Below are positions 10,875 through 21,562 of a DNA stretch of 64,000 nt, one piece after another (the first letter of the stretch is position 1; each line of letters opens with the position of its first letter). Below the pieces are notes generated by a model. The model made no database searches. It was not told the DNA's origin and was given only the letters and a program-made list of their open reading frames with translations. The DNA comes from Pelagibacterales bacterium SAG-MED01. Lineage in GTDB: Bacteria > Pseudomonadota > Alphaproteobacteria > Pelagibacterales > Pelagibacteraceae. Location: NCBI GenBank assembly GCA_014654455.1, contig JACWCY010000007.1, positions 1-64,000 on the forward strand, read 5' to 3'. Both the position numbers and the translations under genes were made by a program.

Positions 10875-11965
10875 TTATTCTTCAATTGAAACTATAATTA
10901 AAATTGCCAGAAGAGGGGGTATGTACATACTTGTTGATGATGAAAAAAGAGAAAATGAAGGCGATCTTGTTATTTCAACTTCAGATACTAATGCTAAAAA
11001 TATTAATTTCATGGCAAAATATGGTAGGGGTTTAATTTGTTTGGCATTAGATGGTTTACAAGCCAAGAAGCTAAGTTTGTCTCTTATGTCACCAATTAAT
11101 CAGTCAAGAAATAAAACTGCTTTCACGATCTCTATTGAAGCAAAAAAAAGGCATTACAACAGGAATATCAGCTAGAGACAGAGCGCATACAATTAAAATT
11201 GCTTCAAAAAAAAATGTAAATAAGAAAGATATTGTTTCACCTGGTCATGTTTTTCCAATTATTGCTCGAGATGGTGGGGTATTAGTTCGAGCTGGTCACA
11301 CAGAAGCATCTGTTGACATTTCAAAATTAGCTAAAAAAAATAATTCAGCTGTCATATGTGAAATAATGAATGAAGATGGGACAATGGCAAAAGGTCAAGA
11401 TTTGTTTAATTTTGCTAAAAAACATAAGCTCAAGATTGGAAAAATAGAAGATCTTATTTCTTATCGACTTAAAAAAGAAAAATTAATCAAATTAAAAAAA
11501 ATTATCAGATATTAAATTTAAAAACCAAAATTATAAAATTAAGATATATGAAAATTTACTTGATGGATCTGAACATTTTGCGCTTATTAAAGGAAATATT
11601 AAAAAAGGTATTGTACCAAGAGTTAGGGTTATTTCTTCTAACGTAGTCCACAATTATCTTATAAATCAACAATTACCAAATTCATTTAATAAAACACTAA
11701 ATTATTTTAAGAATTTTAATAATTGTGTTTTAGTTTTTATTAAAGATACCAACCTTAAATCTGTTTCACAAACACTAAAAGATTATAAAGATAAGAATTT
11801 TTATAAAAAAGGTAATGACAAGTTAATTAGAAACTACGGTATTGGGGCACAAATAATTAAAGACTTAAATATAAAAAAAATGATATTAATTACTAAATCA
11901 CCAAAAAAAAGGTTATTGGTTTAGATGGTTATGATATAAAGATAACTAAACAAGAATTAATTTAA
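10861..11965 (+). CDS. ribB: RibBA-like protein: 3,4-dihydroxy-2-butanone 4-phosphate synthase plus divergent RibA-like C-terminal region, with three poly-A frameshifts
   Basis: YILVDDEKRENEGDLVIS (DHBP synthase) and ITTGISARDRAHTI...SPGHVFPI. A third-frame C-terminus YENLLDGSEHFALIKGNI...LIRNYGIGAQIIKDLNIKKMILI resembles a degenerate RibA. Breaks at about 11140, 11495 and 11905. Confidence 0.8.
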
Positions 11966-12355
11966 TGAACAAAAAAATTTTAATAGTAAATGCCAATTAT
12001 TATAAAGATATTTCATCTGGTTTATTAAAAAATGCGTTAAAGTTGCTGCCTAGAAAATGCAAAATTAAAGTTATTTATGTTCCTGGTGTATTTGAAATAC
12101 CTGTGACAATTTCAAAAAATGTGAAAAAAATTTGATGCCTTTATTGCGTTAGGTTGTGTAATTAAAGGACAAACACCGCATTTTGATTTTATATCTCAAG
12201 CATCAACAGATGCAATTATGAGACTATCAATTGAATCAAAAAAACCAATTGGGAATGGAATTATAACTTGTTTAAATATGAAGCAAGCTGTAGCTCGAAA
12301 AAAAAAAGGTGCAGAAGCTGTAAGCGCTATATTATCCATTTTATCCCAAAAATGA
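11965..12355 (+). CDS. ribH: 6,7-dimethyl-8-ribityllumazine synthase, frameshifted at about 12125
   Basis: MNKKILIVNANYYKDIS...VPGVFEIPVTISKNVKK / FDAFIALGCVIKGQTPHFDFISQASTDAIMRLSIESKKPIGNGIITC; break in the AAAAAAA at 12124-12130. Confidence 0.87.
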
Positions 12356-12756
12356 AAACTAATTTTAACCCCAAAAATAATCCTAGAGTGATAATTATAC
12401 AAAAATTATATGGTAAATTTTATAATAATGATGAACAATTAACTTTCCCTAAACATAGATTCAAAAAATTTATTAAAGACATTGTTTCAGGAACTATTGA
12501 ACGTAATGATGTAATATTAGAAGAACTAGATAAAAATTTAGGTGAGGAATTCACTTTAAATAATTTAGATAAGTTATTTCAAGTTATATTGAAATCTGCC
12601 ACATATGAATTTTTATATAAACCTAATTTATCAATAAAAATTATAATTAAAGAGTATTTAAATGCTTCAAATTTTTTTTTAGATGATGGTCAAACAAAAT
12701 ATTTAAATGCTCTGTTAGATAATGTTGGAAAAAAGTTAAGATCTTCAAATGCATGA
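12352..12756 (+). CDS. nusB: Transcription antitermination factor NusB
   Basis: Follows ribH and precedes thiL; LKSATYEFLYKPNLSIKIIIKEYLNASNFFLDDGQTKYLNALLDNVGKKLR. Start at 12352 overlaps the ribH stop, not 12268 as in the ORF track. Confidence 0.82.
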   Translation: MKTNFNPKNNPRVIIIQKLYGKFYNNDEQLTFPKHRFKKFIKDIVSGTIERNDVILEELDKNLGEEFTLNNLDKLFQVILKSATYEFLYKPNLSIKIIIKEYLNASNFFLDDGQTKYLNALLDNVGKKLRSSNA

Positions 12757-13708
12757 ATTTAAAATAATAAATAAATACTTTTCAAAATTATCAACTATGA
12801 ATAAAGGGTCGTTAAATTTAAATGATGATGTTTTTTTTGATAGGTCAAAAAAGTTAGTAATTTCTGTAGATACCTACATTGAAGGTGTACACTTTATCAA
12901 TTTTAAGAAACCAGATCTTGTAATAAAAAAAATAATTAGATCTTCTATTTCAGATATCATCTGCAAAGGTGTTAAGCCAAGATATTATTTTATATCTGGA
13001 TCAGGTAACAAAAAATCATTTTCATCATTCAATTTAAAAAAAATTTCAAAATCTTTAAAAGAAGAGCAAAATAAATATAGTATTTTTCTGTGTGGTGGAG
13101 ATACTACTTATTCTAATAAATTGAGTTTTACAATAACCTCAATTGGTTTTTCACATAAGATATTATTTAGAAATAATGCAAAATTAAATGATGATATTTA
13201 TGTAACTGGTAATTTAGGTGATAGTTTTACAGGTTTAAAAATTTTAAAAAATAAAATTCATACTAATACTCATTTAAGTAAATATTTTAAGAGTAAATAT
13301 TATCTTCCAACTTTACATTTAAAATTAAGTAAGAAATTATTATCTTTAGCCAATACATCTATTGATATATCAGATGGTTTAATTACTGATTTGGAAAAAC
13401 TTATAAATGATCAAAAATTTTCTTACAAATTAAATTTGCAAAATATCCCAATATCAACGAATCTGAAGAAACTACTCATCCAAAAAAAGTTAAATAAAAT
13501 ATCCTTTGTTTCTCAAGGTGACGATTATCAAATATTATTTACTGCTAATTCTTCTAAATCTAGAATCATTAATAAAACTGCTAAATCTTTAGGTATAAAA
13601 ATTTCTAAAATTGGAAAAATTTGTTCAAGTCTTCAAAAATCTCAAATTATCGATCAAAAAGGGAATAAAATTGCCATTAAAAATAAAGGTTATTCTCATC
13701 ATTTTTAG
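12749..13708 (+). CDS. thiL: Thiamine-monophosphate kinase
   Basis: NDDVFF...VDTYIEGVHF, SISDIICKGVKPRYYF, GGDTT, SQGDDYQILFTA. Confidence 0.88.
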   Translation: MHEFKIINKYFSKLSTMNKGSLNLNDDVFFDRSKKLVISVDTYIEGVHFINFKKPDLVIKKIIRSSISDIICKGVKPRYYFISGSGNKKSFSSFNLKKISKSLKEEQNKYSIFLCGGDTTYSNKLSFTITSIGFSHKILFRNNAKLNDDIYVTGNLGDSFTGLKILKNKIHTNTHLSKYFKSKYYLPTLHLKLSKKLLSLANTSIDISDGLITDLEKLINDQKFSYKLNLQNIPISTNLKKLLIQKKLNKISFVSQGDDYQILFTANSSKSRIINKTAKSLGIKISKIGKICSSLQKSQIIDQKGNKIAIKNKGYSHHF

Positions 13709-13790
13709 AAGTTAATTATTGCCTTTTATAGCTTTTTTTGTATTGTCCGGATTTTAATAACTAACAACCAACAACTTAATTAAGGTTAAA

Positions 13791-15896
13791 ATGAACTCAA
13801 CTGTCGAAACAATACTATTATACACTATAGCTGCCGGATTATTATCAATCGTTTATGGATATTTTACAGGAAAAAATATTTTAAGTTCAAGTGCAGGTAA
13901 TTCTAAAATGCAAGAAATTGCCTCTGCCATTCAAATTGGTGCTAAAGCTTATTTAGCAAGACAGTATAAAACTATAGCAATTGTTGGTGTTTTTGTTTTA
14001 GTTATTGTGAGTATTGCTTTTAGTCCTTTGGTTGGTTTAGGATATCTTATTGGTGCAACACTATCAGGAATAGCTGGCTACGTAGGAATGTTGGTATCTG
14101 TAGAAGCTAATGTTCGAACAGCTGAAGCATCTAGAAAAGGTTTAGCTAGTGGTCTTTCAGTTGCTTTTAAATCAGGAGCAGTCACTGGAATGTTAGTTGC
14201 TGGTTTAGCATTATTAGCTATTGCTGTTTATTATTATTTATTACTAAAATTTAATGTAGATGAAAGAGAAATTGTTAATGCATTAGTTGCACTTGGATTT
14301 GGTGCGTCTTTAATTTCAATTTTTGCAAGATTAGGTGGTGGAATATTTACTAAAGGTGCTGATGTTGGCGCTGATTTAGTTGGTAAAGTTGAAGCTGGAA
14401 TACCCGAGGATGACCCAAGAAATCCAGCTGTAATTGCTGATAATGTAGGAGATAATGTAGGTGATTGTGCAGGAATGGCTGCAGATTTATTTGAAACTTA
14501 CGCTGTTACGATTGTTGCTACAATGGTTTTGTCATCAATATTTTTTCATGGTGACATGAATATGATGATCTATCCATTAACAATTGGTGGAGCATGTATT
14601 GTTACCTCAATATTAGGAACCTATTTTGTAAAACTTGGAAAAAGTAAGAATGTAATGAATGCGCTATACAAAGGTTTCGTTGTTACAGCGGTTTCTTCAC
14701 TAGCAATTTTATATCCTGTTACTGATTACGTTTTAGGATTCACCACTGAATATTCAGTTAATGGAAAAGTTTTTAATGGTATGAGTTTATACTATTGTGG
14801 AATAATCGGTTTAGTTATCACAGGATTATTAATTTGGGTAACCGAATATTATACTGGAACTAATTATAGACCGGTAAAAAGTGTAGCAGCTTCTTCGACT
14901 ACTGGACATGGAACTAACGTGATTCAAGGTTTAGCTGTTTCAATGGAGGCAACAGCAGTTCCTGCTTTGATTATTGTTGGAGGTATATTATTCACAAATC
15001 AAATTGCTGGTCTTTATGGAATAGCAATTGCTGTTACAACAATGCTTGCTTTAGCTGGTATGGTTGTTGCTTTAGATGCTTATGGACCAGTGACTGATAA
15101 CGCAGGTGGTATTGCCGAGATGTCAAAACTTCCAAATAATGTTAGAAAAACAACTGATGCCTTAGATGCTGTTGGTAACACCACAAAAGCTGTAACCAAA
15201 GGTTATGCAATTGGCTCAGCTGGGTTAGGAGCTTTAGTGCTTTTTGCTGCCTATGTTGAAGATATTAAATATTTTTCTACTGTTGCTGGATCGAAATTAG
15301 AGGGTATTGTTGTAACGTTTGATTTATCAAATCCTTATGTTGTAGTGGGTTTGTTGATAGGTGGAATGCTACCTTATTTATTTGGATCGATGGGTATGCA
15401 AGCTGTCGGTAGAGCAGGAGGAGCAGTTGTAGTTGAAGTTAGAAGACAGTTCAAAAAATTCCCAGGTATTATGAAAAGAAAACAAAAACCTGATTATGCA
15501 AAATTAGTTGATTTATTAACTGTTGCTGCAATTAAAGAAATGATTATTCCTTCTTTACTACCTGTATTATCGCCTATTGTTCTGTATTTTATAATATTTG
15601 CTATTGGGGGACAAGTAGCAGCATTAGCATCTGTAGGAGCAATGTTGTTAGGTGTAATTATAACCGGTTTATTTGTTGCAGTTTCAATGACTGCTGGTGG
15701 TGGTGCTTGGGATAATGCAAAAAAATATATTGAAGATGGAAATCATGGAGGGAAAGGTTCAGAGGCACATAAAGCCGCTGTTACAGGGGATACAGTAGGT
15801 GATCCATACAAAGATACAGCAGGTCCAGCTGTTAACCCTATGATAAAAATTACTAATATAGTTGCATTACTTTTATTAGCAGTTATTGCTGGCTAG
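13791..15896 (+). CDS. hppA: Membrane-bound proton-translocating pyrophosphatase
   Basis: [56 protein letters not shown] and [11 protein letters not shown] signatures. Confidence 0.97.
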   Translation: MNSTVETILLYTIAAGLLSIVYGYFTGKNILSSSAGNSKMQEIASAIQIGAKAYLARQYKTIAIVGVFVLVIVSIAFSPLVGLGYLIGATLSGIAGYVGMLVSVEANVRTAEASRKGLASGLSVAFKSGAVTGMLVAGLALLAIAVYYYLLLKFNVDEREIVNALVALGFGASLISIFARLGGGIFTKGADVGADLVGKVEAGIPEDDPRNPAVIADNVGDNVGDCAGMAADLFETYAVTIVATMVLSSIFFHGDMNMMIYPLTIGGACIVTSILGTYFVKLGKSKNVMNALYKGFVVTAVSSLAILYPVTDYVLGFTTEYSVNGKVFNGMSLYYCGIIGLVITGLLIWVTEYYTGTNYRPVKSVAASSTTGHGTNVIQGLAVSMEATAVPALIIVGGILFTNQIAGLYGIAIAVTTMLALAGMVVALDAYGPVTDNAGGIAEMSKLPNNVRKTTDALDAVGNTTKAVTKGYAIGSAGLGALVLFAAYVEDIKYFSTVAGSKLEGIVVTFDLSNPYVVVGLLIGGMLPYLFGSMGMQAVGRAGGAVVVEVRRQFKKFPGIMKRKQKPDYAKLVDLLTVAAIKEMIIPSLLPVLSPIVLYFIIFAIGGQVAALASVGAMLLGVIITGLFVAVSMTAGGGAWDNAKKYIEDGNHGGKGSEAHKAAVTGDTVGDPYKDTAGPAVNPMIKITNIVALLLLAVIAG

Positions 15897-16360
15897 TTTT
15901 TGGCTCGTTTCTTTCCTAGAGGGTCATCAATTTTTTGCCTGATAGAATAAAGAAAATTATATACAAATGATTTTTTTGTGTAATTTATACTTGTTGATGA
16001 CTCATCAAATATAATTTTTTTCATATCATCTTTATTGTAAAAGCTTTTGTTAACTAATAACCCGCTACTATCAATTTCTAATACAAGAACATTATTTGTA
16101 ATTAACTTTTTTTTACCAAGTTTAGTTATTTTTGAACTGCTTGTTTTTCTTTCAATATAGATATAAATATCATTATCAAATGTACTTTTTGTAGATGGCG
16201 GACCAACAATTTTAATAATATCATTTTTATTAGTATAATTTAACTTTAATTTTGTTTGTTTTTTTTCTAAATTATGAACTCCATGATGTTGGACTACTTT
16301 ATTTAAAGAACAATGTGCAAACAATTGTGCTATAATAATAATATAAAAAAAAATTTTCAT
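15893..16360 (-). CDS. bamE: BamE/SmpA/OmlA-family outer-membrane lipoprotein
   Basis: Signal peptide with lipobox (LFAHC), [22 protein letters not shown]; typical position opposite hppA and the UQCC-like gene. Confidence 0.75.
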   Translation of the reverse strand: MKIFFYIIIIAQLFAHCSLNKVVQHHGVHNLEKKQTKLKLNYTNKNDIIKIVGPPSTKSTFDNDIYIYIERKTSSSKITKLGKKKLITNNVLVLEIDSSGLLVNKSFYNKDDMKKIIFDESSTSINYTKKSFVYNFLYSIRQKIDDPLGKKRAKN

Positions 16361-16826
16361 GGGTGCTAAATATCTAAATATTTATAATAAATTTGTTAAA
16401 TTAACTACAAATAAAATTCTTTATAAACATATAAAATCTCAAGATACATTTACAGATAGGTTAACTTTACTACTTATACATTTTGCATTTTTCCTAAAAA
16501 CATTCAAAAATGAAAAAAATTCAACAATTCTTCAGGATATATATGATGATAATTTTAGACAGTTGGAACTAAGTATTCGAGAAATAGGTTATGGAGATCA
16601 ATCTATCAATAAAAAAATGAAGGATTATATTAATCTATTTCATTCAATAGTATCAGATATACACTTTTGGGAGAATTTAAGTAAAAATGAAAAAAACAAA
16701 AAAATTTCATTTTACTTGGAAAATTTTTCCAAAATTGATCATTTGGTTGAATATTTTGATAATTTTTCTAAAGATTTATCAAATAAAACTTTAAATTCTT
16801 ATCTAAAAAGTGTAAGTAACCAATAA
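16359..16826 (+). CDS. Ubiquinol-cytochrome c chaperone family protein
   Basis: [18 protein letters not shown]...[33 protein letters not shown]; position before rpmF. Confidence 0.72.
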   Translation: MGAKYLNIYNKFVKLTTNKILYKHIKSQDTFTDRLTLLLIHFAFFLKTFKNEKNSTILQDIYDDNFRQLELSIREIGYGDQSINKKMKDYINLFHSIVSDIHFWENLSKNEKNKKISFYLENFSKIDHLVEYFDNFSKDLSNKTLNSYLKSVSNQ

Positions 16827-16828
16827 TT

Positions 16829-17011
16829 ATGGCTGTCCCTAAACGAAAACAAACGCCTTCAAGAACTGGTATGAGAAGAGCTAAAAATATGAAATTCTCA
16901 CCCAAAAATGTAGTAGAGGATAAAAACAGTGGTGAATATAGATTATCTCACCATTTAGATCCTAAAACTGGTATGTATAAAGGGCGTCAAGTTCTGGACC
17001 CTAAAGAATAA
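16829..17011 (+). CDS. rpmF: 50S ribosomal protein L32
   Basis: [23 protein letters not shown]. Confidence 0.97.
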   Translation: MAVPKRKQTPSRTGMRRAKNMKFSPKNVVEDKNSGEYRLSHHLDPKTGMYKGRQVLDPKE

Positions 17012-17028
17012 TAGTTTTAAAATAGCAT

Positions 17029-18030
17029 ATGTCTGATTTGGTTAAGATTGCTGTAGATGCAATGGGTGGTGACAATTCACCAAAAAAAATTATAGATGGA
17101 ATCATTCACAACCATAAATCTAATAAAGAAAATTATTATAAAATTTTTGGTGATAAAGACAAAATTCTAGAATGTTTAAATAATAAAATCATTAAAGATT
17201 ATTATGAAATTATTCATACTGATAAAGTTGTTAAAAGTACTGATAGTCCACTAGGCGCTGCAAAAAGAGGTAAAGATACAAGTATGTGGCTTTCTATAGA
17301 AAGTGTAAAAAAAAAAGAAACAGATATAGTAATTTCCGCTGGTAATACAGGAGCATTATTAGTCATAGCTAAATTAAATTTAAAGATGATTGAAAACATC
17401 GATAAGCCAGCTTTATCTGCTCTTTGGCCAAACAAATTAGGTATGAGTGTTGTTTTAGATTTGGGTGCTAATATAGAATGTAGTTCAAAAAATTTAGTAG
17501 ATTTTTCTATAATGGGAGCATCTCTCTATAAATCTCTATATCCTAATGAAAACCCTAATGTTGCACTATTGAATATTGGATCTGAGGAAGTAAAGGGAAA
17601 CGAAGTAATAAAAGAGACTTATCAAATCATGAATGAAAAAAAAAATAATGATTTTATATTTTCAGGATACATTGAAGGCAATGAACTGATGAATGGAAAA
17701 ATTAATGTGATTGTTTCTGACGGTTTTACGGGAAATGTTGCATTAAAAACTGCTGAAGGAACAGCAAACTTTATAACTAGTGAGTTAAAAAAAGCTTTAA
17801 AAGGAAATATAATTGGAAAAATTTCATCATTATTAAATATTTCAAATTTAAATAAATTTAAAAAACGACTAGACCCTAGGTTATATAATGGAGCTATTTT
17901 TATAGGATTAGACTCCCCCGTTGTAAAAAGTCATGGAGGCACTGATTTTATTGGATTCTCTAATTCTTTAGATGTATGCAATAAGATTGTAAAAGGTAAT
18001 TTAATAGATAAGATTAAACACAATATTTAA
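17029..18030 (+). CDS. plsX: Phosphate acyltransferase PlsX
   Basis: KIAVDAMGGDNSPKKIIDG, SAGNTGALLV, VSDGFTGNVALKTAEG. Confidence 0.95.
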   Translation: MSDLVKIAVDAMGGDNSPKKIIDGIIHNHKSNKENYYKIFGDKDKILECLNNKIIKDYYEIIHTDKVVKSTDSPLGAAKRGKDTSMWLSIESVKKKETDIVISAGNTGALLVIAKLNLKMIENIDKPALSALWPNKLGMSVVLDLGANIECSSKNLVDFSIMGASLYKSLYPNENPNVALLNIGSEEVKGNEVIKETYQIMNEKKNNDFIFSGYIEGNELMNGKINVIVSDGFTGNVALKTAEGTANFITSELKKALKGNIIGKISSLLNISNLNKFKKRLDPRLYNGAIFIGLDSPVVKSHGGTDFIGFSNSLDVCNKIVKGNLIDKIKHNI

Positions 18031-18031
18031 A

Positions 18032-18331
18032 ATGAGAGTTAATTTAACTAAAAAAGACTTAGTTAATTTAGTTTACATGCAAATAGGTTTTTCAAAACAA
18101 ATATCTGAAAATTTAATTGATGAGTTTTTTTCGTCTATTATCTTGAATCTCAAAAATGAAAAAAAAATAAAAATTACAAAATTTGGAACCTTTACTGTTA
18201 GAGAAAAGAAAAAAAGAATAGGAAGAAACCCAAAAACTAAAGAAGAAAAAATTATATCAAGTAGAAATGTGGTTTTATTTAAACCATCAAAAGAATTTAA
18301 AGAAATGATAAATCAAACAATGAATGATTAA
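18032..18331 (+). CDS. ihfA: Integration host factor alpha / HU-family DNA-binding protein
   Basis: VKITKFGTFTVREKKKRIGRNPKT-type motif (IKITKFGTFTVREKKKRIGRNPKTKEE). Confidence 0.9.
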   Translation: MRVNLTKKDLVNLVYMQIGFSKQISENLIDEFFSSIILNLKNEKKIKITKFGTFTVREKKKRIGRNPKTKEEKIISSRNVVLFKPSKEFKEMINQTMND

Positions 18332-18695
18332 ATCTAATAATGCATATAAATCTATTGGTGAAGTAGCGGAAATACTACAATTAAAATCAAAAAGAGGAAA
18401 TTCTTTACAAACTCATACAATTAGATATTGGGAGAAAGAATTTAAACAAATAAGACCTAAAATTTTAAATGGTAATAGAAGATATTATGATAAAAAAAAC
18501 ATTGAATTGCTGAAAAGGGTTAAATTTCTATTAAAACATCAAGGTATGACTATTAAGGGTGTTAAAAAAATTTTAGATAATAAAGAACCATTAAAACTTG
18601 ACGAACTACCAAATAATTCTATAAAAGCATCTAATATTAGAAATAAACTGACAAATATTTCTAATCTTATAAAGAATTTAAAAAATTTAAAATAG
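18324..18695 (+). CDS. MerR-family transcriptional regulator
   Basis: SIGEVAEILQLKS...TIRYWEKEFKQIRPKILNGNRRYYDKKNIELLKRVKFLL. Confidence 0.88.
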   Translation: MIKSNNAYKSIGEVAEILQLKSKRGNSLQTHTIRYWEKEFKQIRPKILNGNRRYYDKKNIELLKRVKFLLKHQGMTIKGVKKILDNKEPLKLDELPNNSIKASNIRNKLTNISNLIKNLKNLK

Positions 18696-18696
18696 T

Positions 18697-18888
18697 ATGG
18701 CAAAAAAAACACATGTTAAAGTTAGATTAGTTCCAGAGGCAAAACCTGATAGTCCTTTTTTTTATTATGTAAAAAAACCTGCTGGTGGAGAAAAAGCCAA
18801 AGTTAAACTTAAAGCAAAAAAATATAATCCTGCAACAAGAAAACATGAAATTTTTGTTGAAAAAAAACTTCCGCCTCACAGTAAATAA
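18697..18888 (+). CDS. rpmG: 50S ribosomal protein L33
   Basis: VKVRLVPEAKPDSPFFYYVKKPA...KYNPATRKHEIFVEKKLPPHSK. Confidence 0.88.
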   Translation: MAKKTHVKVRLVPEAKPDSPFFYYVKKPAGGEKAKVKLKAKKYNPATRKHEIFVEKKLPPHSK

Positions 18889-19179
18889 TTATTTTTTTTT
18901 AAAATTTCGCCTTTCAAAATCTATATAAGTCCAAATCATATTTTTCCAAATTCTATTGGTAATTTTTGGATCAATATTATTATTTAAAGATTTTTGTCTT
19001 ATGTTTTTTAATATCTTTTTAATTCTGGTTTGATCAACAATTTGATTTTTTTTATCTTTTAGGGCCAAAACTTTTTTAACTAAATTTGTTCTCTTTTTAA
19101 TTACTTTTATTAAAGAATTATCTAATTTATCCAATTCAAATCTAATTTTACTTAGTTTTTTTCTTTTTAATGGCGACAT
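18889..19179 (-). CDS. Chorismate mutase (AroQ type)
   Basis: IRFELDKLDNSLIKVIKKRTNLVKKVLALKDKK followed by IWKNMIW. Confidence 0.8.
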   Translation of the reverse strand: MSPLKRKKLSKIRFELDKLDNSLIKVIKKRTNLVKKVLALKDKKNQIVDQTRIKKILKNIRQKSLNNNIDPKITNRIWKNMIWTYIDFERRNFKKK

Positions 19180-19222
19180 TTATATATTTGGATATTTAAA
19201 AAATTATTATATTTATCCGATT

Positions 19223-20239
19223 ATGTATACACTAAATACTAAAATTAATAATCAAATTTCAATTTGGTTAATTACAATGTTTTGGATTATATCCATAATG
19301 ATCGTTGTTGGTGGTTTAACCAGATTAACTGACTCTGGTCTTTCTATTACAGAATGGCAATTATTTTCAGGTTTCTTTCCGCCACTAAATCAAGATCAAT
19401 GGATTGTATATTTTAATCTATATAAAGAAATCCCTGAATTTAAATTACAAAATTACAATATGTCAATGCAAGAATTTAAGGTAATTTTTTGGTGGGAATG
19501 GGCTCATCGATTCCTTGGCAGATTAATTGGAATTAGTTTCTTAATTCCTCTAATATATTTTTCAATTAAGATCAAAATCTCAAAATTATTAAATCTATAT
19601 TTTATTTTTTTTTTAATATGTCTTCAAGGATTTATTGGTTGGTATATGGTTAGCAGTGGTCTTAATGATAGAGTAGATGTTAGTCATTATAGACTTTCAT
19701 TGCATTTGCTTATTGCTTTTTTAATTTTATCCTTAATCTTTTGGAATTATCTCAAGATTAATATAAATAAAAAAATATTAGTTAATATAAATCCAATAAT
19801 TCCATTTATATTTTTGATTTTAATATTTATCCAAATCGCAATAGGGGCGTTTGTATCTGGGATGGATGCAGGTAAAATTTATAATTCTTGGCCTTTTATG
19901 GGTAATTCGTACTTTCCTGATGATAATAATATCGCAAATTTATTTAAATTATCAGCTTTTGATGAACCTTCTTTAGTCCAGTTTATCCATCGTAATTTAG
20001 CTTACTTAATTGGTGTCTTTTATTTTCTTATATTTTATAAAATTTATAAAAATAAAATGTATGAATTATATAAATCTGTAAATCTTTTAGGTTATTTTAT
20101 ATTTTTACAAATCGTTCTTGGGATTTTTACAGTTACTTATGGTGCACAGATATATATTGCATCAATGCACCAAATAAGTTCAATTTTTTTAATTAGCTCA
20201 TGTATTTATTTTTTATATATAAATACAAAGCTTAACTAA
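19223..20239 (+). CDS. ctaA: Heme A synthase (COX15/CtaA)
   Basis: VVGGLTRLTDSGLSITEWQLFSGFFPPLN, EWAHRFLGRLIG, QFIHRNLAYLIG motifs. Confidence 0.94.
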   Translation: MYTLNTKINNQISIWLITMFWIISIMIVVGGLTRLTDSGLSITEWQLFSGFFPPLNQDQWIVYFNLYKEIPEFKLQNYNMSMQEFKVIFWWEWAHRFLGRLIGISFLIPLIYFSIKIKISKLLNLYFIFFLICLQGFIGWYMVSSGLNDRVDVSHYRLSLHLLIAFLILSLIFWNYLKININKKILVNINPIIPFIFLILIFIQIAIGAFVSGMDAGKIYNSWPFMGNSYFPDDNNIANLFKLSAFDEPSLVQFIHRNLAYLIGVFYFLIFYKIYKNKMYELYKSVNLLGYFIFLQIVLGIFTVTYGAQIYIASMHQISSIFLISSCIYFLYINTKLN

Positions 20240-21560
20240 CAGCTTTTAAAGTTCCTTTTGAAGATTTGTTTAAAGCTTGATCTAAATCGTCAATTATATC
20301 GTCTATATGCTCTAAACCGATACATAATCTTACGTAGCTTTGAGTAACACCTGAAGCTGCTAATTCTTTCTCATTTAGTTGACTATGAGTTGTACTTGCA
20401 GGATGTATAGCTAAACTTCTAGCATCACCTATATTTGCAACGTGATAAAACATTTTTAAAGACTCTATAAATCTTTTACCCGCTTCAATACCTCCTTTTA
20501 ATTCAATTCCAACCATAGGTCCATTCCCACCTTTAAGGTATTTTTTAGCTCTTTCTGCTATAAGTTTATCATGTTCAGTAGAATAAATTACTTTTGTTAC
20601 TTCCTTATGTTTTTTTAAATACTCAACGACTTTTTGAGCATTATCACAATGTTGTTTCATTCTTAAAGCAACAGTTTCTAGTCCTTGGATTATAGCAAAA
20701 GCATTATCTGGTGAACATGCTGAACCTAAGTCTCTTAATAAACATACTCTAGCTCTAACTGCAAAAGGAACATTTGCTCCAGTAAGTTCAGGTACAACTT
20801 TACCCCAAATTGCTCCATTATAACTGGCATCTGGTTCATTAAACAATGGTTGTCTTTTGGGATCAGCTGTCCAATCAAAATTACCGCTATCGACTATACT
20901 TCCTGCAATAGCAGTACCATGTCCTCCAATATACTTTGTCAAAGAATGTATTACTACTGCGGCCCCATGTTCTATAGGTTTACATATTACTGGTCCAGCT
21001 GTGTTATCCATAATAAGTGGTATATTATACTTTCTACCTATGTCTGAAACTTCTTTGATGGGAAATACTCGCAAGTATGGGTTAGGCAAAGTTTCACCGT
21101 AAAAAGCTCTAGTTTTATCATCAATTTTTTTTTCAAAGTTTTTAGGATCTTTTGGGTCAGCATATCTTATTTCAATACCAAGTTTACTTAAGGTGTGAGT
21201 AAATAATGATACAGTACCCCCATAGAGATCAGTTGAACTAACAATATTATCCCCAGCTTGAGCAACATTTAATACTGAAAATAGTGATGCCGTTTGTCCT
21301 GATGCAACAGTTAAACATGCCAAACCACCCTCGAGAGCTGCAATTCTTTTTTCTAAAACATCATTAGTAGGGTTCATTATCCTTGTGTAGATATTGCCAA
21401 ACTCTTTTAGAGCAAAAAGGTTGGCAGCGTGGTCTACACTGTTAAATTGATAAGATGTAGTTCTGTATATAGGCACAGCAACAGCATTTGTTGCTGGATC
21501 ACTTCTGTAGTCCCCACCATGAATTGCTATGGTTTCTGGATTATTTCTTTTTTTACTCAT
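20232..21560 (-). CDS. metY: O-acetylhomoserine sulfhydrylase / aminocarboxypropyltransferase
   Basis: PETIAIHGGDYRSDPATNAVAVPIYRTTSYQF, VIHSLTKYIGGHG PLP-lysine motif. Confidence 0.94.
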   Translation of the reverse strand: MSKKRNNPETIAIHGGDYRSDPATNAVAVPIYRTTSYQFNSVDHAANLFALKEFGNIYTRIMNPTNDVLEKRIAALEGGLACLTVASGQTASLFSVLNVAQAGDNIVSSTDLYGGTVSLFTHTLSKLGIEIRYADPKDPKNFEKKIDDKTRAFYGETLPNPYLRVFPIKEVSDIGRKYNIPLIMDNTAGPVICKPIEHGAAVVIHSLTKYIGGHGTAIAGSIVDSGNFDWTADPKRQPLFNEPDASYNGAIWGKVVPELTGANVPFAVRARVCLLRDLGSACSPDNAFAIIQGLETVALRMKQHCDNAQKVVEYLKKHKEVTKVIYSTEHDKLIAERAKKYLKGGNGPMVGIELKGGIEAGKRFIESLKMFYHVANIGDARSLAIHPASTTHSQLNEKELAASGVTQSYVRLCIGLEHIDDIIDDLDQALNKSSKGTLKAVS

Positions 21561-21562
21561 TT

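Noticed and set aside
20850-21102. Two overlapping plus-strand ORFs inside metY
   Set aside because: Antisense to a well-conserved coding region; no homology signal.
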